From Lateolabrax maculatus (taxonomy: Eukaryota > Chordata > Actinopteri > Acropomatiformes > Lateolabracidae): a stretch of 64,000 nucleotides of DNA. Shown here in pieces: positions 1 through 12,644 of this stretch. Both the position numbers and the translations under genes were made by a program. The stretch covers positions 7,647,001 through 7,711,000 of the forward strand of contig CM062218.1 of NCBI GenBank assembly GCA_031216445.1, read 5' to 3'. The notes below the pieces were generated by a model. It saw only the letters and a list, made by a program, of their open reading frames with translations, searched no databases and had not been told where the DNA came from. The stretch's first letter is position 1, and each line of letters starts with the position of its first letter.

Positions 1-1340
1 AAAAAACAACAAAAACGACACTGTAAACAACAAAAATGACAAGAAACAACAAAAATGACAAGAAACAACAAAAACGACGAAAAAAACAACAAAAAACGAC
101 AAAGAACAACAAAAAATGACACTATACACAACAAAAACGACACTATAAACAACAAAAATGACAAAAAACAACAAAAACGGCGAAAAAACAACAAAACGAC
201 CAAAAAAACCAAAAACGACGAAAAACAACAAAAACGACACTTTAAACAACAAAAACGACAAAAAAAAGACAAAAAAAACAACAAAAATGACACTATAAAC
301 AACAAAAAACGACAAAAAACAACAAAAACGGCGAAAACACAACAAAAACGACACTTTAAACAACAAAAACGACAAAAAACAACAAAAACGACACTATAAA
401 CAAAAAACGACAAAAAACAACAAAAACGACACTATAAACAACAAAAAATGACGAAAAAACAACAAAAACGACACTTTAAACAACAAAAACGACACTATAA
501 AAAACAAAAACGACAAAAAACAACAAAAACGAAAAAAAACAACAAAAACGACACTATAAACAACAAAAATGACAAGAAACAACAAAAACGACCAAAAAAA
601 AACAACAAAAACGACACTATAAACAACAAAAAACGACAAAAAACAACAAAAAACGACACTATAAACAACAAAAAACGACAAAAAACAACAAAAACGGCGA
701 AAAAACAACAAAAACGACACTTTAAACAACAAAAACGACAAAAAAAACAAAAACGACAAAAAACAACAAAAACGACACTTTAAACAACAAAAACGGCGAA
801 AACACAACAAAAACGACAAAAAACAACAAAAACGACACTATAAACAACAAAAATGACAAGAAACAACAAAAACGAGGAAAAAACAACAAAAACACAACTA
901 TAAACAACAAAAAACGAAAAAAACAACAAAAAACGACACTATAAACAACAAAAACGACACTATAAACAACAAAAAACGACAAAAAAACAACAAAAACGAC
1001 GAAATAACAACAAAAACGACACTATAAAAAACAAAATACGACAAAAAACAACAAAAAATGACACTATAAACAACAAAAAACGACAAAAAACAACAAAAAC
1101 GGCACTATAAACAACAAAAACGACACTATAAACAACAAAAACGACAAAAAACAACAAAAACGGCACTATAAACAACAAAAACGACACTATAAACAACAAA
1201 AACAACACTATAAACAACAAAAAACGAAAAAAAAAACCAAAAACGACAAAAAACAACAAAAACGACACTATAAACAACAACACTTTAAAAGACAAAAACG
1301 ACAAAAAAACGACACTATAAACAACAAAAACGAAAAAAAA
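1..1340. repeat. A/C-rich minisatellite/satellite array
   Basis: The + strand is almost only A and C, built from interleaved variants of a short unit. One variant is about 21 nt (ACGACACTATAAACAACAAAA), one is about 19 nt (ACGACAAAAAACAACAAAA), and others start with ACGGCG. The array runs off the left edge, so its full length is unknown. It produces long apparent reading frames rich in Lys/Asn/Gln on + and Phe/Leu/Val on -. These are by-products of the repeat, not genes. Array order is irregular, not a simple head-to-tail monomer. Confidence 0.95.
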
Positions 1341-1379
1341 AACAACAAAGATGTGATGTGAAAGATGTGGAATAGTTTA

Positions 1380-1885
1380 ATGTTTTTTAAAAGGCTGGCG
1401 CTAAACTGGACTGCTGGATTGAATTTGGTTGAAGTAGCTGGAGGGAGTATGAATTAGTAAGTGGGAAATGGTCTAAATATTATGAATGGGAGATAAAAGT
1501 TGAATAAAAGTGAGTATGTATAAAAGATCTTCAAGATTTTCTGGTTTGAATAGAGTTTACACCTAAAAGTATGAATGAGCAGATTAGACTTGAAAAATGC
1601 TTGAAAAACTCTAAAACTGTCAAAATCATGTGTGCGTGTGTGTGTGTGTGTGGTGTTTGTCACATCCACCAACTGCTGTTAACTGCCGTCTCAGTCCTTG
1701 GTCAGACTAGACTAGAAAAGTGGTAAATGGTGTAAATATTATGAAGGGGAGTTAAAAGTTGAATAAAACTAAGAATGTATGAAAGATGTACAACATTTTG
1801 TGGTTTGAATAAAGTTTACACCTGAAAGTAAGCATGAGCAGACTAGACTTGAAAAATGCTTGAAAAAGTTTAAAAATGTAAAAAT

Positions 1886-1923
<38 letters not shown>

Positions 1924-2940
1924 AGGCTGCAGTCAGTGGTTGCCATGGTGATGGCCACAGCACTTTTCCCCTCCTCAACTTTCTGGTCTCAGTTAACATT
2001 GCAGTATATGCAGCTTTTGGCTGGTACACCTATCATTTGAGGACTCATAAAGCCAAAAATTTCGGTCCGATTGCTACCGTAGCCACGCTTCTGCAACTGT
2101 AACAAATTTTCCTACGTTATGATGTAAAATCACATATGAGGAGTGAAAATTGTGGTACTGGGAGCAATTTGAGTAGACATTTTTGAGTTGAGTTTCAATC
2201 TCCTCCCCACTCTACCAGTTAAGTCTTCCACTCTAGCTTTGAACATTCCACCACACACACACTCATGTAAAAATGTCAGAAGGGCTGAAATTTTCATGAT
2301 TTTTGAAATGAGGTTGTGTAACAAGCATGAATGATCTGGAAGAGTTGAATTTATGCCAGAAAGTGGTGTGAACATTTTAATGTTGGAATGATGTTTCTAC
2401 GTGAAAGTATGAAGGATTAGGAAGACTTTGAAGATGAGTAGTTTTGAATGTTTTTCTCATTGACTTTCATTATAATTAAGTTTTAAACAAAGTTGAATAT
2501 TTTCCAAAGTATTAATGGGATTTGAATGTTGAATAATAGCTTGAATGTAGGAAAGATGTGGAACTTTTACAAGTTTTAATGGAGTTTGTAGCTGAAAGTG
2601 TGAATGAGTAGAGAAGAGTTGAATAGGCATGAAAAAGTGGGGAAATGTGGAAATTTTGAACATTCCGCCCATTCATTTGAATGGAGCAAAATTCCTGGAA
2701 AATGTTGAATATTTCTGAAAGTATGAATGTTATGAAAAAGTTGAATACAAGCAATAATGCCCTAATTGAGCTGAACGTTTTGATATTTGAATGAAGTTTC
2801 TACGTTGAATAATGTGGAAGGAGAAGACTCGCAAAAAAAGCGGTCTGAAGAATAATAATAATACATTTTTAGAATGTATGTAGAATAACATATGTTGTGA
2901 ATGCCTCCAGCATTCACACCAATAGGAGTCTCTTCCTGAT
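1380..2940. repeat. Interspersed repeat with duplicated units and TG microsatellites
   Basis: Two diverged copies of a roughly 190-200 bp unit lie at about 1466-1652 and 1722-1922. Both contain GTTGAATAAAA, TGAATGAGCAGA-like and CTTGAAAAATGCTTGAAAAA segments, and both end in a TG microsatellite (1629-1652; 1889-1922). Degenerate related segments (TGAAAGTATGAATGA, AAGTTGAATA) continue to about 2830. The right part has (AAT)n and a GAATGCCTCCAGCATTCACACC segment near 2900-2930. It resembles a dispersed teleost repeat, but I cannot name the family. No coding capacity is seen. Confidence 0.6.
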
Positions 2941-4830
2941 AGTGCAGAGTCAGCCCCTACCGAACAATTGATATCTTTATTATAGATTCGATTTTTTTGC
3001 CATCAAAAATTGTTGCACCCAATTATTCACAAAAAAACAACTTTATCTAAAACATTGAAAGATTGTGTCACTTCAAACTTCAATTACAGATCAAAAAACA
3101 AAAGACAAGAAAGTAAGATCATTATGTTTCTCTTATTCGATTGACTGCAATATTTTACATTTATTATCTATACTTTAAGCTTGTGTGAAAGTTCATCTTG
3201 ACCTTTGAAAACAGCAGTTTGACCAAAAAATAATACTACAGTAAAATAAAATAAAATATAAAATTTTAAGGTCCAACTAAAACCAAATTTTATGGACTTT
3301 ATACTGGAGCTGATAAAAAGCTAGTGAACCATATGTCAAGATTTATTCAGCTCTTATTATTCAGTTTTGTAATGTTTTTAATTAATCCCAACCATTAAAC
3401 ATTTCTGACAAACCCTTTAAGGCACCGACCCTCAAACTGTCACCTGGAAGTTCGTCCAGGACTCCTGGAGGTCCCTGGATCCCAGTTTGGGCCTTCAGGA
3501 AAGGGAACACACTGCATCTGAATCCAGGCTTTGGCTGTCAGTTGCTCACTGGACTGACAACCCAGCTGGACTTGACTCATGACACTTTATTGGTTTTCCA
3601 GATTTCTGGACCAGATTTGGTGCAGTTTTTCATGTCTTATTTGTCCTCTCAGAGCAAAAAGCCAAGTAAAGCTCAATATCCCCCTCTATTGGCTCTTTAC
3701 TGCAACACAAACTGTGCTGTATTGTTATGGATTTTGAAAAAAGTATATATATACTGTATTTTAATTATCTTTCAAATTTTTGTTTTTACAAAAAACAGTA
3801 TGTCATATTTTATCGTCCTCCATTTCTGTACATTTTGGCTCAAAATTGATTCCAAATGAATGCAAGCTACCTAAACAGAGTGACTACAGCAACAACAAAA
3901 AAAGACTGCTGAGACATTATATAGTAGTGTTTAAGATACTGATTGATTGATTAACTGACTTTATTACTCCAGAGGTTTGCAATGTGGCCAATTTTTGGGT
4001 CAGTGGTTAGGTTTAGGTAAGTATTGGTTATGGTTATGGTTAGGGTAAGTCTCCAAGAAATGAATGTAAGACTATGTAAATACCCCAAAAGTAACTTGAC
4101 TAAACGTGTGTGTGTGTGTTATACAGGCCTGATTATATGTATTACAGGTCTGATGGAAGGGCCTGAATGGGGTGTTGCGGGGGAATTAACTTGTAATCCG
4201 TTTTTGGGAGAGCAAAGGTTTTATAGAGGTCACTAAGGCTGTCTTGCTTAGTGTCTACTGCATTATTTTGCTGACAATATTCACACAATAAGAACAATCT
4301 CAATAAAAGCCCAGAAGATATGTATATCAATATATTTATTTCCTTTTTGTTAGTGTTGAGATATGGGAGTCATTTTAGACATTTCTTTTTAAAATCATTT
4401 CTAGTCAGCCAATGAGCTTTTTTTTTTTTTTTCACTCTAACATTCATATGCAGATATTAAATATTTGCAATATTGCACTTTGGAATTTGTTTGTCTTTAT
4501 ATGGAGACCTTGGTATGAGTCTGAGTACAGGCGGGGCGGAGGAAAAAAAAAAACAGTGTAACACCTACAACGTAACGCAAACCCAGCGCAACAACAAAGC
4601 CTCACGAACAGAGTGCACGAACCTATAACCTCAGCTGCCATGCCGGACCGCAAACTGCAAGCCTGTTATCGTGCCCACGCCCTGGTGGTGCACATTAAGT
4701 TATTAAACTGTGACTCTGGACTCAGGATGTGGCACTAAAAGCCAAGCCTCTGCAAACAATGATCTCCTTACCCCAAACTCACACCGTCACCCTCCTCACC
4801 CTCCTCACCCCGCAGCTCACCCCAGCCCCA
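2941..4830. other. Intergenic, no gene recognised
   Basis: AT-rich sequence without a credible exon. A GGTTAGGTTTAGG-type tract at about 4005-4050, a poly-T at about 4420-4433 and a short TG run at about 4107-4118 are the only notable features. The last 400 bases become GC-richer towards the clic1 promoter. Confidence 0.6.
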
Positions 4831-4831
<1 letters not shown>

Positions 4832-4861
<30 letters not shown>

Positions 4862-5330
4862 CTTCTTCTTCGCGCTTTATTCTGACGCCGTCACGCAGCA
4901 GCAGGAAGCGGAGGGGCCGCGGCGCTGCTGCGTGCGTCGCAGCCGACTGACAGGCGGCAGAACTGGGAGGGGAAACGACCAGCAGGCAGCCACAGGCGTC
5001 GGCGACGGCTCTCCGCACTCTGAGGTAGGCTCCGCGCACTCAGGGGAAAAAAAAAAAAGCAACCATACATTTTAATTACCTGAACTTTCGAGTCGCCGAG
5101 GTTGTTTTTTTTTGTTTTGCTTTGTTTGACGTTTGCGCTACAATGTGTCGTCGGTCCTGCGCTCGGCGGGGCTGGCGGCGGAAGATGGGGCTTGGCCGCC
5201 CCGAGTTTCGAAAAAAAAAGAAAGTAAAATGTAACTCTGAGTCTCACTCGACTTTTATCTCAACAACTTGTTTCTGTGTCCCCCCTGCTTTTTAAAAAAC
5301 AAAAAAAAACAAAGGTATCGTGCAGCAACT
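4832..5330 (+). promoter_or_regulatory. Probable clic1 promoter and 5'UTR exon region
   Basis: A (TTC)n microsatellite at about 4832-4871 is followed by a GC- and CpG-rich stretch (about 4870-5200) directly upstream of the clic1 start codon. A donor-like GAG|GTAGGC at about 5023 and acceptor-like ATCGTGCAG just before 5330 suggest a non-coding first exon spliced to the exon with the start codon. The transcription start cannot be placed from sequence alone. Confidence 0.45.
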
Positions 5331-5340
5331 GCAGTTGAAG

Positions 5341-8300
5341 ATGAGCGACGCGGATCAACCCAAGGTTGAACTTTTTGTGAAGGTAAGCGACTGATGAATG
5401 ATGACAAGAACAAAACAAAAAGTTATTATGCCATTATGTGGCATCGATTTATTTAACAGGCTTAACAGTTTGTTTTATGGTTCATAATCGTATCACTCCA
5501 TCAGCACTCCAAGTGTAATATTATCACAAGCTGATAACATATCTCACCCCGCCTGCATTTAAAGACATAATGTCACCTTGTAGGTTTTTAAGTCACATAA
5601 ATATTCACGTCAACTCGACCACCTCTGCTGACTCACAGGGCTTATAAATGACAGCAAGACTAATCTAATTAAATGCACATTAAGAGAATGGGCAGCCGAC
5701 TTTAATCTATATTTAGTATGTTGGCCAGGCAGGCTAATCCCATTTTCTTTGAGCCAAAAACATGCTCTTAGTATAACTAATATGGCTTTCTCTGCCTCCC
5801 CTCATGCTCTCACCCAAGTTTCCATAATGATTCCTCTGTGTGAACATGTGAACATGTGCGCCACCCTCTACTTTTTTTTCTTCTTCTTCTTCTGCAGTGG
5901 TGAAAGATGCTGTTGTAACTTCTCTAAATCCTGGTTTCTAGTCAATGACACTTGATACCCTTAATTAACAGAATACATAAGTATAGTTCCACATGGGCCT
6001 TGGTAACAGAAAGTTAGTGAGAGGTTGTCTGTTGGTACTGTATGCTGTTCAGGCCGCAGTACAGATGTAGAGAATGACTGAACATGAAGTGTGGCTTCCT
6101 GCTGGCATACAAGCAACATTTTAAAGCTATATGATCATTTCCTGAGTAGACTACAAGCTCTGCTTGAATGAATCGTGTTGCTTCTAACGCTGCAGTTACT
6201 TATTATTTTCATTATGGATTAATCTGCTGATTATTTCACCCATTCATTGATTATTCTTTTGGTCCATAAAATGGTCAGAAAACTTTTTTAAAAAAATTGC
6301 ATTTCCAGAGCCAGTGTGACTGCTTGTTTTGTCCAAAACCAAAAATGCTCCGTTTACAATGTTATGAAAATGAATAACTCGAATCAATTCTATCTTTGGA
6401 CTTTGTCAGACAACAGAAGCATGTAAAATATATATTCTTGAACTTTAACTCGCCTTTTACACTAGTTTCTGATATTTTGCAGACAAACCAATTAATGGAT
6501 TAATTGAAAGCAATAATGACACTAATCATCAAAAACTGTCGCAGAATCATTTTTTGTGACTATTAACTTATCAGTTTATCCTGTAAGCTCAAGTTGCTTT
6601 TGTCAATGCTCAGTTTTGAATTAAACAAATGCTGACTCGATGGGATCAAACCCTGTGCTAAAGTCTTTGGCTTGAATTTTTAAAACCTCTTTTTAGCTCA
6701 TCGTTTTTTATTTTCTTTCTTTGTCTGGGAACAAGGTTAGGGAATTGCATGAGGTTTCCAGTGACTTTAAGGTTGATGGTGGGTGTTTGTTGCAGATGTT
6801 TTTGTCTGTGACAAATGTCCTGAGTGCTTACTCTGCAGCGGTGTATGTTTTCTTTCTTTTCATATCTTTTTATTTAGTTTTTCACAAAAAAAAGAGAAAA
6901 TCTAACCGAAAACCGGCAAAGTTACAGCCACATTCATGACGTAAGCTACTATATGAAATGGTGCATGTTTTTCTCTGTTCATTTTCTCAGGCGGGGAGCG
7001 ATGGTCAGAGCATCGGCAACTGTCCCTTCTCCCAGCGTCTCTTCATGGTGCTGTGGCTGAAAGGAGTCCACTTCGATGTTACCACAGTGGACATGAAGAG
7101 GTGAGAACACTGGCCTTACTCACATATGTGCTGTGGGTTTCTATTGACACAACAGAGGAATGTCTGCTTACTGTTTTAATGCTCCCAATGGCACCGTGCA
7201 GTAAAGGAACAGGGGGCATTTCATTTAGATATTGAGTGTTGAAGGATATAAAGCTACTCTGGAATCGATTTTAATAGCAGCTGGGCAAGTTTTAGTTTTA
7301 GCAAACATGAGTAATTTCCTGTGGTTTCTTGTCTTTTTTTCTCATTTTCCTTCCCTTCTTCCCCTTTTCTTCCATCTCTCTCCTGCTGTTTAACTCTCTA
7401 TCTCTTTTGCTGTTTTTGTCTGAGTTTCTTTGTTTTCGCCCACCTTTAGGAAGCCGGACATCTTGAAAGACCTGGCTCCGGGAGCCCAGCCTCCCTTCCT
7501 GTTGTACAGCACCGAGGTGAAAACTGACACCAACAAGATCGAGGAGTTCCTGGAGGAGAATCTCTGCCCTCCAAAGTAATCTCCCCCTCCATCTGTTCTA
7601 CAAATCCGTTTTAATTTTGTTGTTTTCAGATTTAGATTCTCTATTTTGATAATCGATTCATTGTTAAAGTCATTTTTTAAGCCAAAAACACCAAACATTT
7701 CCTACCTTCAGCTTCTCAGTTGTGAAGAATTGCTCCTTCTCTTTGTCTTATGTGATAGTAAATGTAATATCCCTGGAGCATTTGAAAATGTATTATTGGG
7801 CTTTCTCACTATTTTCTAACTTTTTGTAGAACAAAGAATGAATAGATTAATCAAGAAAATGATTGGCAGTTTAATCGACAATTAGTTGCAGCCCTTCTTA
7901 TTTTGATTTCTTGAGGTTTTTGTGTGAATCTCCTTGGTCTAAGCTCTTCACAGTTCACATTTGTCTTTGTAATGTCACTCATCATGGATCTGTCTGTTTG
8001 TTTAGGTATCCCCGTCTGGCTGCTCGTAACCCAGAGTCCAACACAGCAGGAATGGATGTTTTCTCCAAATTCTCTGCTTACGTCAAGAACTCAAACCCTC
8101 AGGCCAATGACAGTAAGTGGATCTAATATTTCAAAATCTAAAGTGTCATTTCAGTCTTTTACGGTCTTCATTCAGACTTTGTTTATTGTTTTATTTTTGG
8201 CAGTGTTTTCTGTAACCTCTGCTGGACAGAAAACCAGCAGGGAGCGTCCGTGTTAATAACATTATGGTTTGAGCTTTTCTGCCTCAGCGCAAACAGTCAC

Positions 8301-9030
8301 TTGCTGCCCTCTGTGTTGTGTGTGACCTCATTAGAAATGTCACTGTTGATGGGTGAAAATTTTGTTTTTCATTTAATCTCTTACTATTTCTTTACGAAGA
8401 AATTCCCTTAATCATTTCAGCCATTGAAACAATTAAAACATTAGTTGCATTAGTCTTAAATCAGGGTTGATTTACATTTCACATTTGGAAAAACAAACTA
8501 TCCCTTTTAGCTTTGATTACAAACTTTATTTGAATATTGCAAATTGCACATGTGCTCAGATCTAGAGAAAGGCCTGCTGAAGGCTCTGAAGAAGCTGGAT
8601 GACTACCTCGGCTCCCCACTTCCTGACGAGATTGATGAGAATAGCACTGATGAGGTCACTTCCTCGTCCCGCCCCTTCCTGGACGGCCAAGAGCTTACTT
8701 TGGCTGACTGCAACTTGCTGCCTAAGCTCCACATTGTGAAGGTAATCTTCTGTTTTAGACTGCGCAGCATGGGGGCCTGGGATGAATAGATTATAAATCC
8801 AGGTTTCGGTCTGAAACTGAAGGCTTGTGTCCAGCTCACGTCCCTCAAACCTCTTTTTTGCTCCCTAGGTGGTGTGTTTAAAATACAGAAATTTCAGCAT
8901 CCCTCAGTCTCTGACAAACCTCTGGAGGTACCTGAACGCAGCATACGCCAGGGAGGAGTTTGCCTCCACCTGCCCGGTTGACGAGGAGATCCACATTGCC
9001 TACTTTTCTGTAGCTAAAGCTCTCAAGTAG
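5341..9030 (+). CDS. clic1: Chloride intracellular channel protein 1
   Basis: Six coding exons (5341-5382, 6991-7100, 7450-7575, 8006-8112, 8560-8741, 8869-9030) join in phase to give 242 residues. The 110/126/107/182 bp internal exon sizes are typical of CLIC genes. The protein has the thioredoxin-like N-terminal domain with IGNCPFSQRLFMVLWLKG (putative membrane segment about 25-46, redox Cys25), then the all-helical GST-like domain with NPESNTAGMD, FLDGQELTLADCNLLPKLHI and the C-terminal YAREEFASTCP. CLIC proteins are soluble GST-fold proteins that can insert into membranes and have oxidoreductase activity. Identity as CLIC1 rather than CLIC4 rests on FLLYSTEV, KVVC and the C-terminal exon. 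The Cys that pairs with the redox Cys in human CLIC1 (Cys59) is Ala here (DLAPGAQPPF). Confidence 0.96.
6180..6550. repeat. Diverged CTGCAAC...GATTAATC inverted-repeat element (clic1 intron 1)
   Basis: Starts near CGCTGCAGTTACTTATTATTTTC, contains TTTTGGTCCATAAAATGGTCAGAAAA and ends with AATTAATGGATTAATTGAAAG. This is a diverged copy of the same non-autonomous element seen elsewhere in the window. Confidence 0.55.
7610..7897. repeat. CTGCAACTAA/AATCGATTA element (clic1 intron 3)
   Basis: The right end reads TTTAATCGACAATTAGTTGCAGCCC (through about 7894). The body has the family-typical TTGATAATCGATTCATT, CAGCTTCTCAGTTGTGA and TTATGTGATAGTAAAT. This is one of five copies of a short element in the window. 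Confidence 0.65.
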
Positions 9031-11545
9031 GATGACAACAGGAAGCACAAGTCATGAATATGCCAGCAGAACACACAAAAGCACAAAAACAACACACATT
9101 TACGCACCTGCATACACAAAGAGTGTTCACTCTGCAAACAATGTGATCGCTTTGTTTCTCAAGAGGCTTTCATTGCATCTGTGAGGTCATTTTTTGCAAG
9201 TTGATATATCACCTTTTATAATGTTAGATCACTCTGATATGGAGTTTTCGTCCTAAAAGGGAGGCTTTTTGTTTGCCACATGGATCCGTTTGAATCAGTA
9301 GGGAAACAAGGCAGCACAGAAGTCAGATAAGCTTGTGTAAAAACAAACACATGCACAAAAAAGGTCAGTTGTGGCCAAATTTATTCTGCTAACAAGCTTG
9401 TTAGCTTCCCACATATCATCCCAGTTTTCCTGGAAATTCAGCTGTCCATGAAATTTCTGAACTTCTGGTTGATCATGTTGCTTGCAGACTCACACACACA
9501 CACACACACTCACTGTACATGTGCACACACTTACACAAACATTTACACACACTTTATACTACAGCCTTGCTTGTGTATAGTTTCACCATCAGTAGATACA
9601 CACTGTAAAGTTGGAAATGTTCATTGTTCCCTTCTTAATGACGGTATATCTTTTTATTTTTATTTTATTTTTTTGCAGGGGGGTATAACAGACACATAGC
9701 TGCCTAGCAGATCAAATTTTCACTCGTACCTTTCAAGACTAACACAAGCTGATTCAACTCTCCTTTTCAGGAAATAATTCAGGAAATAGATTCTTTTGTG
9801 ACAAACATGCAGCAGCTCACCTTTCTGTTATGGTGTGTCTGTTATAAAAGATGCTTCACATTTCCTTTATTTCGTTACTGCGGGATCAAAGCCTTTCACA
9901 GTTAAAGATTACAAGCTTTTTTTATTAAACCCAACTTTTATTTAAGTGTACCAACTTTTTATTCTTCATAGTGCACCTCAGAAAGGAAGGGGCTTGCTGC
10001 AGACCGTGTATCGCTTTTAGGGAGGCAAACTGCTTCAGAGACAGGAAACTATTTCAATAGACTTGGGCTTCCCCTTTCTGTGGTCCCACAGCTGGTGTGA
10101 AGGATTATTCAAGATTACCAAGCTTGTTTGTGATCCGCTATCGGGGCCCATTGCCAACAATTTATTTTGTTCTGCCTGTATGTATGAAGGATCATTTTTA
10201 TTGTCATTGGGAAAAAAAAAAAGGAGATCAGGTTGTGAGTGCATTGAAGTTGCTGTGGATGAACTTGTAAAGGCTGCTGTTAAATGCAACGATAGCTACA
10301 CTGAGAGCACTTGCCCTGCCTCCTCCACCCACCACTGCCAGTAGGAAGTTAAATATAAATATGCACAATGTTTAAAATTAAAATAGCATTTGCAGCTTTA
10401 GGTTTTAGGGAGTTATTAATTAAAGAATAAGGCTTGCAATATTCTATAGTGTTCTTATTGTCATAAGTATTCGATGGATTGCCATGAAATTTGGTTCGGA
10501 CATTCATGTTCCCCACAATTAGAAATTGTTTAAAATATCTCTAGACTTAAATTAAAAACATTGTATACTAACTGTCATGTGTTGCCAGTAGGATAAATCC
10601 ACTGTTTTTGCTTGTCTGAAATTCTTGTAAAAGTGACTTGAAATTGAGCCGCTGGGAAGAACTGGAACCAGTAATAATGCGCCTTGTCCAACCTTAGTAG
10701 CAGCTTGTGTAGAGGATTTCATTAACTTCAAGGCACTATGCAAATTAACATTTATAGAGGCTGCTTGCAATTAAGACTTGATTTGTTACACTAGGTAGTG
10801 GTGTAAACATCTTTGTTGTGCGGTCACGTATCATGTCTCTAAGATAAGGGTGACAAAAAAAAGAAACCTAAGTGCAACTTAAACCGATTGAAAAGACAAT
10901 CTTGTACACAGACTTTGATTATATTAGACATTCAGCATGAGCACAGTTGGTTATTTTTCTACATGATTTTAATCACATAAGTTAAATCCTCCCTGCTAGG
11001 TGTAATGCGAAGAGATGATACTGTATATTTTACTTGACTGAATTGTTGTGGATTTTCTAAAATGGACCAACGTTTAAAGGGATAGTGTCTGAATACTTTC
11101 AGTGCTGATGTTTTTTGTTTCTTCTCTCCAAGTGCGGAAGAGGTTTTCACTTCTTATTGTAGTAGGACAATTTCAGGGACCATTTAACTTGATATATTCA
11201 TTAAAATGTTACTTTCCTTAGTTTGTTTTTCACTTCACAGTTAATTTTTGTCTTTGTTATGATACCCATATTTTTCCTAACCCTATGCATTTCCGTACAA
11301 AATGATTTAGCCTTTTTTTTTTTTTTGGTCTTTTTTCATGCTTGCTATCTGCCATGTAGTTAAAAGCAGTTGCACTTAAAAGTCCACAGGGTGGAAAACA
11401 GTGTTGTGGACACTAAAGCAGTAGATTTAAATCAACTATGAAGATAATCAAACTAATAGCGCAGCTGAAATGTATTTTGTACTTCAAAGCTGTTACAAAG
11501 ACACATGTATTAATATCCCAATAAAAACGTCTTCAGAATAAATCG
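9031..11545 (+). other. clic1 3' untranslated region
   Basis: About 2.5 kb without coding signal follows the clic1 stop. It includes a CA microsatellite (about 9490-9509) and a fragment of a dispersed repeat (GATGGATTGCCATGAAATTTGG, about 10473-10516). Poly(A) signals AATAAA at 11520 and about 11538 fit the transcript end. The extent is inferred from these signals only. Confidence 0.6.
11520..11543 (+). terminator. clic1 poly(A) signals
   Basis: Two AATAAA hexamers, at 11520-11525 and about 11538-11543, lie downstream of the clic1 stop with no other + gene between. They are the best candidates for the 3' end. Confidence 0.6.
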
Positions 11546-11559
11546 ACCATTGACGGATG

Positions 11560-12470
11560 TGTTTCTACTTAGCAGCAAATACACATGAAATGGAGCACAA
11601 ATAAGAATACTGAGAAGGCTTCAGTGTAGTTTATTAAGCTTTATTAGTATCAAAATAAGGGTATTGTCCAAAACAGTGTATATTTTTAGTTTCAAAGAAT
11701 CGATTTAGTATCTCTTCTGGAGCTTTCGCCCATCTGACATGGAAATGTAGATTTTTTGTTGTTTTAAGAACTCATTGTCTGTGTTGGTGTAAAAGCTCAT
11801 TCTTGACCTCGGTAACAGCAGTTTACAAAAAATCTCTCTTCAAGGTCCATTTAGTGGCTTTTCTGGAACTTTCTATCACATCACACATCATCTGCAAACT
11901 ATCTGCTGTTTCCGAGTGGTCAAAAATTTACTCAAACTAGGGGCAAGAACTCTAGTTTCTTGATGAAGATCGTATGATATGCTCAAAAGCTCCAGAACAG
12001 CTACTCAATGCAATTTGTGGTGAGATTGTTTTGGCAGCTGCTGTTTCGAACGTCAAGAATAAACTATGAACCAAAGTTTAATCCAAAATCGTCAAAAGTC
12101 TTCAAAGTGCTCTGAAAAAAATGTAAATTTCATCATCTATACTTCCATGACAAATTCTTATCTCATGATGAAGATCATTTGATATGATTGAAAGCACCAG
12201 AACAGCCATTAAGTATACCTTGAGGTGAGGTTATTTTGTTAACAGTGGGCTATATATTTTGGTATCAGTCTGTTATTATTACTGACTTTATTTGTAATTG
12301 TAGTATGTCATTTAACTCAAATATTTTGTATATTTTTTTAATTATTAGCATTATTTATTAATTGACCTTTAAAGGACGTACACAGATTCTGTTGGGAGGA
12401 AAATATCAGATAATTTGGAAACCACATCAGTGTATCACTAATATAGTTCACTGGGAGACCATCAGGACAT
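11560..12470. other. Intergenic with a degenerate dispersed repeat
   Basis: No gene is seen. Two related stretches (about 11940-12060 and about 12150-12245) share TGATGAAGATC..TGATATG..AAAGC(T/A)CCAGAACAGC. A partly reversed version (TTCTGGAGCTTTC) occurs at about 11716. This suggests a decayed inverted or duplicated repeat between the convergent clic1 and Ly6 genes. Confidence 0.5.
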
Positions 12471-12485
12471 ATTTCCTGTTAATTC

Positions 12486-12491
12486 TTTATT
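12486..12491 (-). terminator. Poly(A) signal of the Ly6 gene
   Basis: TTTATT on + reads AATAAA on -, 154 bases past the Ly6 stop codon. It gives a short 3'UTR and is consistent with tail-to-tail arrangement with clic1. Confidence 0.6.
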
Positions 12492-12644
12492 AAAAACAGG
12501 AATTTTCAAACCTTATTGGCTTACAAGTGCATGCTCACGCGCCTGTGAGTGTACATCTTTTCCAGGTCACTGGCATCTTTGATATTCTGAATAAAGCACC
12601 GCGACCCCATCTAGACCTCCGCCCCATCATCCCCCTCTGATCTC

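Noticed and set aside
55..1304. Open frames of 60-140 codons on both strands in the first 1.3 kb
   Set aside because: They follow the A/C satellite units and encode only Lys/Asn/Gln or Phe/Leu/Val strings. No gene signal.
1..1340. Satellite as a CRISPR-like repeat array
   Set aside because: No constant repeat with unique spacers; units are contiguous variants, and the DNA is vertebrate.
4005..4050. GGTTAG-like tract as an interstitial telomere repeat
   Set aside because: Irregular GGTTAGG/GGTTATGG units over less than 50 bp, no true TTAGGG array.
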